From UBA6059 sp040219045 (GTDB lineage: Bacteria > Bacteroidota > Bacteroidia > Cytophagales > Cyclobacteriaceae): a stretch of DNA of 64,000 nt. The notes beneath the pieces are model-generated. The model had not been told where the DNA came from and did no database searches. It saw only the letters and a list, made by a program, of their open reading frames with translations. Positions 8,526-17,271 of the stretch are shown piece by piece. The stretch spans positions 3,162,001-3,226,000 of the forward strand of contig OZ245881.1 of assembly GCA_965229505.1 (NCBI GenBank), in the 5' to 3' direction. Each line of letters starts with the position of its first letter. The stretch's first letter is position 1. Made by a program: the position numbers and the translations under genes.

Positions 8526-11500
8526 ATGGATCTCAACGAATCCAAGCAAGACAAGACATTTGGGCTAACTAACCTATCACTCAGCAACAGGACGACAGTC
8601 TACTTTATTACGTTCCTGATTGTGGTGATGGGCATCAATAGCTATATAAGCCTGCCCAAGGATAGTTATCCTGAAATTGAGCAACCCATCGTGTACATAG
8701 GGACTTCATACCCCGGCAATTCGCCTGTGGATATGGAAAACCTGGTCACCCGGACAATTGAAAAGGAGGTCAATACCATCTCTGAGGTCGACAATATCAA
8801 GTCGACATCAGTGCAGGACTACAGCACGATCATCGTAGAGTTTCAAGCAGAGACCAATATAGAGGATGCGCTTACTAAGGTGAAGGATGCAGTAGACAGA
8901 GCCAAGCCGGACTTGCCGTCTGATTTGCCTGCCGATCCGAATATATTCGAGCTCAACTTCTCCGAATTTCCTATTCTGAATATCAACCTTTCAGGTGACT
9001 ATTCGCTTGAGGAACTCAACGAGTATGCTGAATTTCTGGAGGATGAGATCGAAAAAATCTCTGAGATCAGCAAGGTAGAAATACGTGGTATTGATGAAAA
9101 AGAAGTACAGATCAATGTAGATCCCTATCTGATGGAAGCTCGCAACATCAGCTTTTCAGACATTGAAAATGCTGTGAGAGCTGAGAATATCACCCTCTCA
9201 GGTGGCAGCCTTTTAGATGATGGCGTGAGGCGAACGATAAGGGTACTTGGCGAATTTGACGAGCCTATACAGATGGAGGAGATTATTGTAAAGCACGAAA
9301 AGGGTAACATAGTCTATCTCAAGGATATAGCTGAGGTCATATTTGACTATAAAGAGAAGGCCAATTATGCCAGACTCAATGGTAATCCCGTGGTAATGGT
9401 GGATGTGGTGAAGCGTAGCGGGGAAAACCTGCTAATAGCCACAGAAAAGATCAATGCGGTATTGGATGATGTGAGGGCGAACTATTTACCAGCGGATTTG
9501 GATGTGGTGATCACCAATGATCAGTCTGACATGACCCGCGAGCAGGTGAGCAATCTGGAGAACAATATCATTTCGGGTGTGATTCTGGTTGTACTCGTAC
9601 TCCTGTTTTTCCTTGGTACACGCAACGCATTATTTGTGGGAATAGCCATTCCATTATCCATGTTCATGGCCTTTTTGATCTTAGGTGCATTTGGCGTGAC
9701 CATCAACATGATGGTGCTCTTTTCCTTGATTATGGCGCTGGGCATGCTGGTGGACAATGGTATAGTGGTGGTGGAGAACGTCTATCGACTAATGGAGCAG
9801 GGGGTGAAACCCATGCAGGCAGCCAGGCAAGGCGTGGGAGAGGTGGCTCTTCCAATTATTTCATCAACAGCTACCACGCTGGCGGCATTCTTGCCATTGG
9901 CCTTCTGGCCTGGTTTGATGGGCCAGTTCATGCGCTTCCTGCCCATTACGTTGATCATTACATTAAGTTCATCCCTGTTCGTAGCATTGGTGATCAATCC
10001 AGTGTTTATCTACACCTTCATGAAGGTGGGTAAGTCAGAAGTGGTCTTCAAGAAAGTTTGGAGAAACACCTTGCTCTCATGGACCTTGGGAGCCATTATG
10101 TTAGTAGTAGGCTTTACCGTAATGGGGAATTTACTGGTTCTGCTTGGCATTTTGATTGTACTAAACGTGTATGTACTCACTCCGCTCGCCGAGAGGTTTC
10201 AAGCGATCTTTCTCCCCTGGTTGGAGGGTATTTATAATAGTACACTCACTTTCGCACTGCGAGGGAAAAATCCATACTTCTTTTTCTTTGGGACATTTCT
10301 GGCGCTCTTTGGGGCGATTGGTTTGATGATAGCATTCACCCCGAAGGTGATCTTTTTCCCGGTCAATCAGCCGAAGTACGTCAACGTATTTATTGAGTTT
10401 CCGGTAGGGACCGACATAGAGACGACTAATGAGTTCACCAAGAAAGCTGAGCAGCGGGTAGGGGAGATTATAGCGCCCTACATGTATATGGTGGAGTCGG
10501 TAGTGACCAAGGTAGGTCAGGACACGGCCGATCCTAATGACCCCTCGGCAGTGGGTCAGGCAGAGACTCCCAACAAAGCCAGAATTACGGTCAACTTCAC
10601 CGAGTTTAAGGAGCGTGTTGATCCCGCTACCGGTGATATTCAGCTCACTGATGCGGTACTCAATAAGGTGCGAGAGGAGATAGGTGAATATCCCGGCGTA
10701 TCTATTACGATAGACAAAGATGCGGCCGGTCCACCTACCGGGAAACCCATAGCCATCGAGGTGTCTGGTGACAATGTGGAGGAACTGATAGCGCTGACTG
10801 AGCGCATGAAGAATTACATCAATGAATCCGGGATAGAGGGTATAGAATACCTCAAAACCAATATGGAGACCGGCAAACCTGAACTGATTGTGGATATTGA
10901 TCGCGAAAAGGCGAGGAGATTTGGGGTCTCGACCTCCAATATTGCCAACGAGATTAGAACCTCACTTTTTGGTAAAGAGATCTCGAAATATAAGCGAGGT
11001 GAAGATGACTATGAGATTCAGCTGCGTCTGAAAGAGAAGTATCGCTATGATATGGATGCCTTAATGAACAAGAGTATCACCTTCCGTGATCAGGCGGATG
11101 GCAAGATGCATCAGGTGCCGATCAGTGCGATAGCCAGAGCCGATCTTAGCTCCACTTATGGGTCAGTCAGACGTATAGATATGAAGCGCGTGATTACCCT
11201 GAGCTCCAATGTACTGGGCGGCTACAACCCTACGGAAGTCAATGATCAGATCAAGGCGCATCTGGCAGATTTCGAAATGCCGCGAGGCTATGAGTTTAAG
11301 TTCGGTGGTGAGCAGGAAAAGCAAGCCGAAGAGATGGCCTTCCTGAGCAGCGCCCTTGTATTGGCAGTATTCCTGATATTTATGATCATTGTTTCACAGT
11401 TCAATAAGGTGACTGCACCTTTCATTATTATGACATCTGTGCTCTTGAGTACCATTGGGGTATTCCTTGGCCTGGTCATATTCCAGATGGACTTTGTGGT

Positions 11501-11933
11501 GATTATGACCATGATCGGGATCATTTCCCTGGCGGGAATAGTAGTGAATAACGCCATAGTATTAATAGACTTCATAGAACTGAGCAGGAGGCGTAGGGCT
11601 GAGAAGCTTGGCGTAGAAAAGCTGCCTTTTAATGAAATTGTAGTGGCTATATCAGAAGCTGGTCGTACAAGATTAAGACCAGTATTGCTAACGGCTATCA
11701 CTACCATCCTCGGATTGATACCGCTGGCAATCGGCATCAACATTGACTTTGTTAAGTTCTTTGGACAATATGACGCTGATTTCTACATGGGAGGGGACAA
11801 TGTGATCTTCTGGGGGCCAATGTCATGGACGATTATATTCGGTCTGGCATTTGCGACCTTCCTGACTTTGGTGATTGTGCCAGTGATGTATTTGCTCATG
11901 GCCAAAGTCAATCGTTATTTGAAAATAGCTTAA
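8526..11933 (+). CDS. RND-family efflux transporter
   Basis: A 1135-residue inner-membrane proton-driven pump of the AcrB/HAE-1-like superfamily. The start (TNLSLSNRTTVYFITFLIVVMG) is the usual first TM helix, followed by a porter domain, a TM block with GVTINMMVLFSLIMALGMLVDN (the conserved Asp of the TM4 relay), a second porter domain (10380-11280), and a second TM block including GIISLAGIVVNNAIVLIDF and RLRPVLLTAITTILGL. Length is slightly above the usual 1030-1070, with an extended insert (FVKFFGQYDADFYMGGDN) near the C-terminus. The substrate is unknown. It is the last gene of the operon and is followed by a hairpin terminator. Confidence 0.96.
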   Translation: MDLNESKQDKTFGLTNLSLSNRTTVYFITFLIVVMGINSYISLPKDSYPEIEQPIVYIGTSYPGNSPVDMENLVTRTIEKEVNTISEVDNIKSTSVQDYSTIIVEFQAETNIEDALTKVKDAVDRAKPDLPSDLPADPNIFELNFSEFPILNINLSGDYSLEELNEYAEFLEDEIEKISEISKVEIRGIDEKEVQINVDPYLMEARNISFSDIENAVRAENITLSGGSLLDDGVRRTIRVLGEFDEPIQMEEIIVKHEKGNIVYLKDIAEVIFDYKEKANYARLNGNPVVMVDVVKRSGENLLIATEKINAVLDDVRANYLPADLDVVITNDQSDMTREQVSNLENNIISGVILVVLVLLFFLGTRNALFVGIAIPLSMFMAFLILGAFGVTINMMVLFSLIMALGMLVDNGIVVVENVYRLMEQGVKPMQAARQGVGEVALPIISSTATTLAAFLPLAFWPGLMGQFMRFLPITLIITLSSSLFVALVINPVFIYTFMKVGKSEVVFKKVWRNTLLSWTLGAIMLVVGFTVMGNLLVLLGILIVLNVYVLTPLAERFQAIFLPWLEGIYNSTLTFALRGKNPYFFFFGTFLALFGAIGLMIAFTPKVIFFPVNQPKYVNVFIEFPVGTDIETTNEFTKKAEQRVGEIIAPYMYMVESVVTKVGQDTADPNDPSAVGQAETPNKARITVNFTEFKERVDPATGDIQLTDAVLNKVREEIGEYPGVSITIDKDAAGPPTGKPIAIEVSGDNVEELIALTERMKNYINESGIEGIEYLKTNMETGKPELIVDIDREKARRFGVSTSNIANEIRTSLFGKEISKYKRGEDDYEIQLRLKEKYRYDMDALMNKSITFRDQADGKMHQVPISAIARADLSSTYGSVRRIDMKRVITLSSNVLGGYNPTEVNDQIKAHLADFEMPRGYEFKFGGEQEKQAEEMAFLSSALVLAVFLIFMIIVSQFNKVTAPFIIMTSVLLSTIGVFLGLVIFQMDFVVIMTMIGIISLAGIVVNNAIVLIDFIELSRRRRAEKLGVEKLPFNEIVVAISEAGRTRLRPVLLTAITTILGLIPLAIGINIDFVKFFGQYDADFYMGGDNVIFWGPMSWTIIFGLAFATFLTLVIVPVMYLLMAKVNRYLKIA

Positions 11934-11941
11934 TTGATAAT

Positions 11942-11980
11942 TTTGGATGGGATCGCACATAGTAGCGATTACCATCCAAA
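11942..11980 (+). terminator. Terminator of the RND operon
   Basis: Arms TTTGGATGG (11942-11950) and CCATCCAAA (11972-11980) with an inner pair ATCGC/GCGAT (11952-11956, 11965-11969) form a long hairpin followed by CTTTT. It lies 8 nt past the pump stop codon. Confidence 0.75.
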
Positions 11981-12010
11981 CTTTTCCACTGCCTCTATGT
12001 TGATTATATC

Positions 12011-13252
12011 ATGAATCGATTCTTTGTGATCTCCTTATTTTTTGTACTTACGTTGGTACTGGATTGGTATGTATTCCAGGCTGTAAGGACGGTCACTAGC
12101 GATCTCTCCAGTGGGGCAAAGAGATGGGTTTATGCTTTTTACTGGAGTTTGACGGCCCTCTCCCTATTGGGAATTTTGGCCTACAATCTGCTCGATATTT
12201 CGCAGTTGAAGTCGCTGAGGAGCGTCATTCTGGTCTTCATCTTTGGCAATTTCATGGCGAAGCTTTTCGGTTCATTATTTCTGGTACTGGATGATGTCAT
12301 TAGATTATTCTCAGGTCTGTACTCAAAGTTCAGTGGTTCTTCGGGCGGTGATGACGGCTTCTCGCCAAGTCGTTCTGATTTTCTGGCCAAGACGGCAGTA
12401 ATCGCGACAGCTACCCCTGCGGCGATCATGGGTTTCGGCATCATTAGTGGCGCATATGATTACCGTATCCGAAAGAAGGTCATCACACTACCCAACTTAC
12501 CCAAGGCCTTTGACGGTATCCGACTAGGCCAACTCTCAGATATCCATAGTGGAAGTTTCTTTGATAAGCTGGCTGTACGAGGTGGAGTAGATATGCTATT
12601 AGGAGAAAAGCCGGATGTCATTTTCTTTACGGGAGACCTGGTCAACAATAAGACAGAGGAGGTGAAAGACTATGTCGACATCTTCAACAAGCTGAAAGCG
12701 CCTTTGGGGGTTTATTCGACACTTGGTAATCATGACTATGGCGACTACAGCTCATGGAGTTCCGATCAGGCCAAGAAGAAGAATTTACAAGACCTGATCA
12801 CGACACAGAAGCAAATGGGTTGGGATATCCTGCTCAATGAAAATAGGTTTATTGAGACTGGCGGTGAGAAGATCGCGATACTTGGTATCGAAAACTGGGG
12901 CGGAGGACGCTTTCAGAAATATGGTGATCTTGAAAAAACCTACGCTGGCAGTGAAGAGGCTCCTGTGAAAATATTGTTATCTCACGATCCCAGCCACTGG
13001 GATGCGCAGGTACGACCTACCCATCCCGATATTGACCTCATGCTTGCCGGACATACGCATGGCATGCAATTCGGCGTAGAGATCGGCGACTTCCGCTGGA
13101 GCCCGTCGCAGTGGATGTACAAGCAGTGGGCCGACCTTTACCAAGAAGGCAACCAGTACCTCTACGTCAATAGAGGGTTTGGCTTCATCGGCTATCCTGG
13201 TCGTGTAGGCATCCTACCGGAAATCACCATCATCGAGCTCAAATCAGCTTGA
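12011..13252 (+). CDS. Membrane-anchored metallophosphoesterase
   Basis: A 413-residue protein with about four N-terminal membrane helices (residues 1-115 and about 122-150), followed by a calcineurin-like phosphoesterase domain. The metal-binding signatures are all present: DIH (about 177-179), GDLVN (about 208), GNHDYG (about 239), a His in LSHDPSHW, and GHTHG (about 347). This architecture matches the YkuE/YaeI-like family, of which some members act on lipid headgroups; the substrate here is not known. The C-terminal segment ending EITIIELKSA is repeated as a non-coding remnant at 13410-13438. A copy of the 11-bp word lies at 13213-13223. Confidence 0.92.
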   Translation: MNRFFVISLFFVLTLVLDWYVFQAVRTVTSDLSSGAKRWVYAFYWSLTALSLLGILAYNLLDISQLKSLRSVILVFIFGNFMAKLFGSLFLVLDDVIRLFSGLYSKFSGSSGGDDGFSPSRSDFLAKTAVIATATPAAIMGFGIISGAYDYRIRKKVITLPNLPKAFDGIRLGQLSDIHSGSFFDKLAVRGGVDMLLGEKPDVIFFTGDLVNNKTEEVKDYVDIFNKLKAPLGVYSTLGNHDYGDYSSWSSDQAKKKNLQDLITTQKQMGWDILLNENRFIETGGEKIAILGIENWGGGRFQKYGDLEKTYAGSEEAPVKILLSHDPSHWDAQVRPTHPDIDLMLAGHTHGMQFGVEIGDFRWSPSQWMYKQWADLYQEGNQYLYVNRGFGFIGYPGRVGILPEITIIELKSA

Positions 13253-13277
13253 TACTCTAAAACCCACTCCAGCCTCC

Positions 13278-13300
13278 CATGTCTGTGGCACACAGACATG
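13278..13300. repeat. Hairpin A of a related pair
   Basis: CATGTCTGTG (13278-13287) and CACAGACATG (13291-13300) are perfect 10-bp arms around a 3-nt GCA loop. It lies 26 nt past the phosphoesterase stop. The core GTCTGTG/CACAGAC is shared with hairpin B at 13382-13400. There is no T-run, so it is not a classic terminator. Confidence 0.6.
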
Positions 13301-13381
13301 TTTACGGATAAGCGTCTATTGCAAAATCAGCGGCACAATGGTCTTTGATCCGTCCTGTTCACAGTTACCCGTGCCATGATA

Positions 13382-13400
13382 GGTCTGTGAGCCACAGACC
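13382..13400. repeat. Hairpin B of a related pair
   Basis: GGTCTGTG (13382-13389) and CACAGACC (13393-13400) are perfect 8-bp arms around AGC. It has the same GTCTGTG core as hairpin A, 82 bp upstream. Two related palindromes spaced this way resemble a REP/BIME-type element, but no further copies were noticed in the window. Confidence 0.5.
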
Positions 13401-13409
13401 TTGGATTGG

Positions 13410-13438
13410 AATCACCATCATCGAGCTGAAGTCTGCCG
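13410..13438 (+). repeat. Duplicated tail of the phosphoesterase gene
   Basis: The 18 nt at 13410-13427 are identical to 13222-13239 in the 3' end of the phosphoesterase gene. The next codons keep the same amino acids with different bases (ELKSA in both). It has no start codon and no gene of its own; it looks like the stub of a second, diverged phosphoesterase copy or a recombination scar. Confidence 0.6.
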
Positions 13439-13492
13439 TTAGGTTTTGCTTAAACTATGCGTAACTAAAGAATAAAATGCTAACTTTATGAT

Positions 13493-13510
13493 TGACCAAC
13501 CGTTTAGTCA
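13493..13510. promoter_or_regulatory. Candidate operator just before the second TetR gene
   Basis: The interval starts TGAC and ends GTCA, with inner CCAACCG / TTTA asymmetric bases, the type of imperfect palindrome often bound by TetR-family autoregulators. It ends 5 nt before the ATG at 13516. If functional it favours that ATG over the TTG at 13492. Confidence 0.35.
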
Positions 13511-13515
13511 TAAGG

Positions 13516-14094
13516 ATGAGCCCGCGGAGTAAAGCACAGTTTGAAGAAATAAGAGACCTGGCGAGAGAGAAGATCATGTCTGCCGCACTTCAGCTATTTG
13601 GGACCCATGGCTATGAAGCTACGACTATTAGCCAGATTGCCATAGAAGCGGGTTATTCCAAGGGACTCCTTTATAATTATTTCGACAGCAAGGAAGAGTT
13701 GCTCAAAGAACTAGTTGCTTCATTGAGCAAAGGTGAGGAGGATCTCATGAAGCAGATCATCAATGACGACCCTGCCATCATGTTGGAGAACATCATCCGC
13801 TACACCTTTAGGGAACTACGAGATAATCTGGAGCTTTGGAAGCTCATCACTAGTCTGGCTATTCAGGTAGAGCGATTTGCCTTTATTCATGATCTGGCTG
13901 TCAGCAAACTCAGCGGCTATCTCATCCTTTTTGAGCAGCTCTTAACCAATATTGGGATACCAAACCCTAAAGAAGAGGCACGGATATTAGCAGCCGTGTT
14001 TGATGGGGTGGGCATGCAAAAGCTCTTCGTCAAAGAGGATTATCAGCTTGACGATTTCGAAGGATATCTAATTTCAAAATACTGCAAAAAATGA
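13516..14094 (+). CDS. TetR-family transcriptional regulator
   Basis: A 192-residue regulator with an N-terminal HTH (REKIMSAALQLFGTHGYEATTISQIAIEAGYSK, then GLLYNYFDSKEELLKEL). The reading frame is open from a TTG at 13492, but the ATG at 13516 is preferred because family members begin close to the first helix and an operator-like palindrome covers 13493-13510. Its stop overlaps the next start as ATGA (14091-14094), so it is translationally coupled to the LolA-like gene and most likely controls the six-gene operon that follows. The ligand is unknown. Confidence 0.9.
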   Translation: MSPRSKAQFEEIRDLAREKIMSAALQLFGTHGYEATTISQIAIEAGYSKGLLYNYFDSKEELLKELVASLSKGEEDLMKQIINDDPAIMLENIIRYTFRELRDNLELWKLITSLAIQVERFAFIHDLAVSKLSGYLILFEQLLTNIGIPNPKEEARILAAVFDGVGMQKLFVKEDYQLDDFEGYLISKYCKK

Positions 14095-14831
14095 AACGAC
14101 TGTTGATAGGCATATTAATGACTGCAAGCGTTGGACTGCAAGCTCAGGACGCCACTGAGATAATTAAAAAGGCTGATGAGAAAATGCAGGGAAAGTCCAA
14201 TAGGGGCACGATGACCATGCGGATCGTTCGGCCCAAGTGGACTAGGGAGATCACCATGAAAACATGGTCAAAGGGAACCGAATACAGCCTGGTGCTCATC
14301 ACAGCACCTGCCAGGGACAAGGGAACAGGATCGCTGAAGCGGGAACGTGAGCTTTGGAGCTGGCAGCCGAGCATTGATCGCGTAATCAAGATGCCGCCTT
14401 CCATGATGATGCAGAGCTGGATGGGATCGGATTTCACCAACGATGATCTGGTCAATCAGTCATCCGCTGTAGTCGACTACACCCATGAGCTAGCCGGAGA
14501 CACGACTATCGCCGGGTATGATACCTGGAAGATTGTCCTGTATCCCAAGGAAGAGGCTGCCGTGGTATGGGGAAAGCTCGAGTCCTATATCAGTAAAGAT
14601 GATTACTATCAGCTATTGACGAAGTTCTACGATGAGGATGAGTACCTGGTCAACACGATGACTATGTCTGATATCAAGGAGATCGGCGGAAGGACGATTC
14701 CTTCACGGATGGAGATGGTGCCCGCAGAAAACCCTGATCAAAAGACGGTGATTGTCTACGGTGATTTCGAATTTGATATTGACCTACAGGATAGTTTTTT
14801 TTCAGTTCAAAACCTCAAAACCATACGATAA
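14091..14831 (+). CDS. LolA-like outer-membrane lipoprotein-sorting protein
   Basis: A 246-residue periplasmic protein with signal peptide MKRLLIGILMTASVGLQAQ and the features of the LolA/LolB-like 'outer membrane lipoprotein-sorting' family: DATEIIKKADEKMQGKSNRG, then the TMTMRIVRPKWTRE strand pair, KGTGSLKRERELWSW and a MMMQSWMGSDFTNDDL segment. These proteins form a half-barrel that carries acyl chains. Position directly before two LolC/E-type permeases and an LolD-type ATPase suggests it receives lipid or lipoprotein cargo from them (inference). It is not the housekeeping LolA, which is shorter and lacks this SFTNDD-type motif. Confidence 0.85.
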   Translation: MKRLLIGILMTASVGLQAQDATEIIKKADEKMQGKSNRGTMTMRIVRPKWTREITMKTWSKGTEYSLVLITAPARDKGTGSLKRERELWSWQPSIDRVIKMPPSMMMQSWMGSDFTNDDLVNQSSAVVDYTHELAGDTTIAGYDTWKIVLYPKEEAAVVWGKLESYISKDDYYQLLTKFYDEDEYLVNTMTMSDIKEIGGRTIPSRMEMVPAENPDQKTVIVYGDFEFDIDLQDSFFSVQNLKTIR

Positions 14832-14872
14832 TGAGCATCGGAGGAATAGCTAAAGTAAGTCATGAATTTTAA
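14831..14872 (+). CDS. Possible 13-codon coupling ORF
   Basis: An ATG overlaps the stop of the LolA-like gene (TAATG) and opens 13 codons, MSIGGIAKVSHEF, ending 8 nt inside the first permease gene. A GGAGGA stretch lies inside it. It may only serve to carry ribosomes from the LolA-like gene to the permease start. Too short to judge by coding statistics. Confidence 0.25.
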   Translation: MSIGGIAKVSHEF

Positions 14873-16064
14873 GCTGGCCTGGAGAAATATCTGGCGCAAC
14901 AAGAAGCGCACATGGATCACTGCGTCTTCTATAGGATTTGCTGTCTTCTTCGCATGCGTGATGCAGTCCATGCAGTTGGGCTCTTACGAGCGTATGATTG
15001 ACAACTCGGTAAGATTTCTTACCGGCCACATAGGCGTTCATCATGTCGACTATTGGGAGGAGAAGATTCTGGACAACAGCTTTCCCGAGGCGGCCATTGC
15101 GGATATGAATTTAAGTGATGAATCGATCATCATGGGTGTACCGCGCATCAGCTCATTTGCGCTAGCGTCCTATCGAGACAAGACCAAAGGAGCGCTGATC
15201 ACTGGGGTTGATTTAGCATTAGAGTCGCAGTTTTCATATCTGGAAAACAAACTTCAGGAGGGCGTTTATAATACAACAGATGGTGTACTCATTGGAGCGG
15301 GCCTATCGGAATACCTGAAACTGGGGGTAGGTGATACTCTGGTGCTACTCAGTCAGGGCTACCATGGTGTCAATGCCGTGGGAAAGTATCCAGTGGCAGG
15401 CACTTTGAAGTTTCCAGTGCCGGACTTAAACCAAAGTGCGGTCTACCTACCGCTAAAATCAGCTCAGGCGTTCTTCGGGGCAGAGGGAATGATCACAAGC
15501 TATTCGATACTACTTGATGATCCTGATGCTACATCGTTGGTGAAGTCGCAGGTGGTCGGTGAGAATGAGGAGTATGAGACCATGACCTGGAAAGAGATGA
15601 TGCCTGATCTTGTACAAGGTATTGAGCTTGACTACTACGGAGGTCTAGTGATGGTCTATGTACTATATGGCGTCATTGGCTTTGGCATATTCGGTACGTT
15701 TCTGATGATGACTAAGGAGCGGACGTATGAGTTCGGCATTCTCAATTCTATAGGTATGAAGAAAAGCAGAATCCAGGGAATGGTGGCCATTGAGATATTG
15801 CTGCTGACATTCCTGGGTGTGGTACTGGGATTACTGGCGGCTTCCCCGGTAGTAGTCTACTTCTGGGCCAACCCGATCCTCCTGACAGGCGAGACGGCAG
15901 CAGCCATGGAGAAGTTCGGATATGAGGCGATCATGCCCTTCGCACTTGACCCAAAGGTCTTTTATGACCAGGGGCTAAGCATCCTATTGATAGCTTTATT
16001 TCTAGGGATTTACCCCATGCTGGCCATTAAGCAATTGAAAATCATTAAAGCGCTGAAAGAATGA
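14862..16064 (+). CDS. ABC transporter permease, LolC/E-FtsX type (first)
   Basis: A 400-residue inner-membrane protein with the MacB/FtsX topology: one N-terminal TM helix after the basic WRNIWRNKKRTW motif, a large periplasmic domain (about 45-260), then three TM helices (about 262-285, 305-335, 365-390) ending IYPMLAIKQLKIIKALKE. The periplasmic domain contains GVDLALE and GAGLSEYLKLGVGDTL as in LolC/LolE. Such permeases do not move solutes across the membrane but extract or push substrates in the periplasm. It overlaps the second permease by 4 nt (ATGA at 16061). Confidence 0.92.
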   Translation: MNFKLAWRNIWRNKKRTWITASSIGFAVFFACVMQSMQLGSYERMIDNSVRFLTGHIGVHHVDYWEEKILDNSFPEAAIADMNLSDESIIMGVPRISSFALASYRDKTKGALITGVDLALESQFSYLENKLQEGVYNTTDGVLIGAGLSEYLKLGVGDTLVLLSQGYHGVNAVGKYPVAGTLKFPVPDLNQSAVYLPLKSAQAFFGAEGMITSYSILLDDPDATSLVKSQVVGENEEYETMTWKEMMPDLVQGIELDYYGGLVMVYVLYGVIGFGIFGTFLMMTKERTYEFGILNSIGMKKSRIQGMVAIEILLLTFLGVVLGLLAASPVVVYFWANPILLTGETAAAMEKFGYEAIMPFALDPKVFYDQGLSILLIALFLGIYPMLAIKQLKIIKALKE

Positions 16065-17269
16065 TACTATCACTAGCGTGGAAAAATATCTGGCGTTCAA
16101 AGCGCCGTAGTTTTGTGGTCATTGGAGCAATCATCGTAGGCGTATGGGCGCTTATCTTCATGTTTGCTTTCTACAACAGCTTCATCGAGGCTTTTTCTCG
16201 CAATGCTGTAAATCACGACTATTCCCATATTCAGATTCACAATCCCGATTACCTCATAGAGCCGGGACTTGAGTTTCAGCTTTCAAATGTAGACCGACTT
16301 GAGTCTTATCTTTCTGACCTACCGGAAATCAAATCCTGGTCGAGCCGACAGATTGCGAATGGGATGCTTGCCAGTCCCAAGACAAATGCTGGAGTCCAAA
16401 TCTATGGAGTCGAACCTGAGGCGGAAGCGCTCACCACTGGCTTGGAAAGTCTGTTGGTGGAAGGTACTTATTTTGAGGCTATTAGTAGAAACCCTATTCT
16501 GATAAGCGAAAAGCTTGCTGATAAACTCAAGGTGAAAGTAAGATCAAAGGTAGTGATCACCATACAGAATCTAGACAGAGAAATCATAGCTGCTTCCTTC
16601 AGAGTAGAAGGTATATTCAAGTCGAAATCTCCTCGGATCAATGAAACTGGAGTCTATGTGAGATACGACGACCTCAGTCGGTTGACGGGTGTGGACGGGA
16701 TCAATGAGATCGCAGTGTTTCTCAACGATAGTGAGCAAATTTCGCTAGTCAAGGATTACTTGAGCGTGAGCACTACTGATTTGGTACGCACCTATCGGGA
16801 AATAGCTCCGGAGTTTGATATGATGGAGCAACAGTCGGCGATGACTAAGCAGATTGTTACCGTCATTATCATGCTGGCACTACTCTTTGGCATTGTCAAT
16901 ACCATGCTCATGGCCGTGCTCGAACGTACTAAGGAGATCGGAATGCTAAGATCGATAGGCATGCATAAAAAGAGCGTTTTTAAAATGATCGTCCTTGAAA
17001 CTTGCCTGATGTCCCTTATCGCGGGTCCGATCGGATTATTTATGGGGTATGCGACCAATCTCTGGTTGGGTACCAAGGGAATGGACCTCTCATCCTATGC
17101 GACGGCTTTGGAACAATACGGCATGGATGCAATCTTTTATCCATCCATCTCCAATGCTACCTACCCAGTACTAATGATGGTTGTGATTTTCACGGCATTT
17201 TTAGGAGCTGTTTATCCTGCGATTAAGGCTATTCAGCTCAATCCATTAGAAGCTATAAGAAAACTGTGA
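16061..17269 (+). CDS. ABC transporter permease, LolC/E-FtsX type (second)
   Basis: A 402-residue paralogue of the preceding permease with the same layout: WKNIWRSKRRS before TM1, a periplasmic domain with GVEPEAEALTT and SEKLADKLKVKVRSKVVI, and three C-terminal TM helices containing RTKEIGMLRSIGMHKKSVFKM, the FtsX cytoplasmic coupling segment. The two permeases are different enough to form a heterodimer like LolC-LolE. The start overlaps the first permease stop, and the end overlaps a possible GTG start of the ATPase. Two exact copies of the 11-bp word are present (16318 and 16791). Confidence 0.92.
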   Translation: MILSLAWKNIWRSKRRSFVVIGAIIVGVWALIFMFAFYNSFIEAFSRNAVNHDYSHIQIHNPDYLIEPGLEFQLSNVDRLESYLSDLPEIKSWSSRQIANGMLASPKTNAGVQIYGVEPEAEALTTGLESLLVEGTYFEAISRNPILISEKLADKLKVKVRSKVVITIQNLDREIIAASFRVEGIFKSKSPRINETGVYVRYDDLSRLTGVDGINEIAVFLNDSEQISLVKDYLSVSTTDLVRTYREIAPEFDMMEQQSAMTKQIVTVIIMLALLFGIVNTMLMAVLERTKEIGMLRSIGMHKKSVFKMIVLETCLMSLIAGPIGLFMGYATNLWLGTKGMDLSSYATALEQYGMDAIFYPSISNATYPVLMMVVIFTAFLGAVYPAIKAIQLNPLEAIRKL

Positions 17270-17271
17270 TC

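Noticed and set aside
13492..13515. TTG start for the second TetR gene, adding eight residues
   Set aside because: The extension falls on an operator-like palindrome and is not needed for the HTH; the ATG at 13516 fits the family length better.
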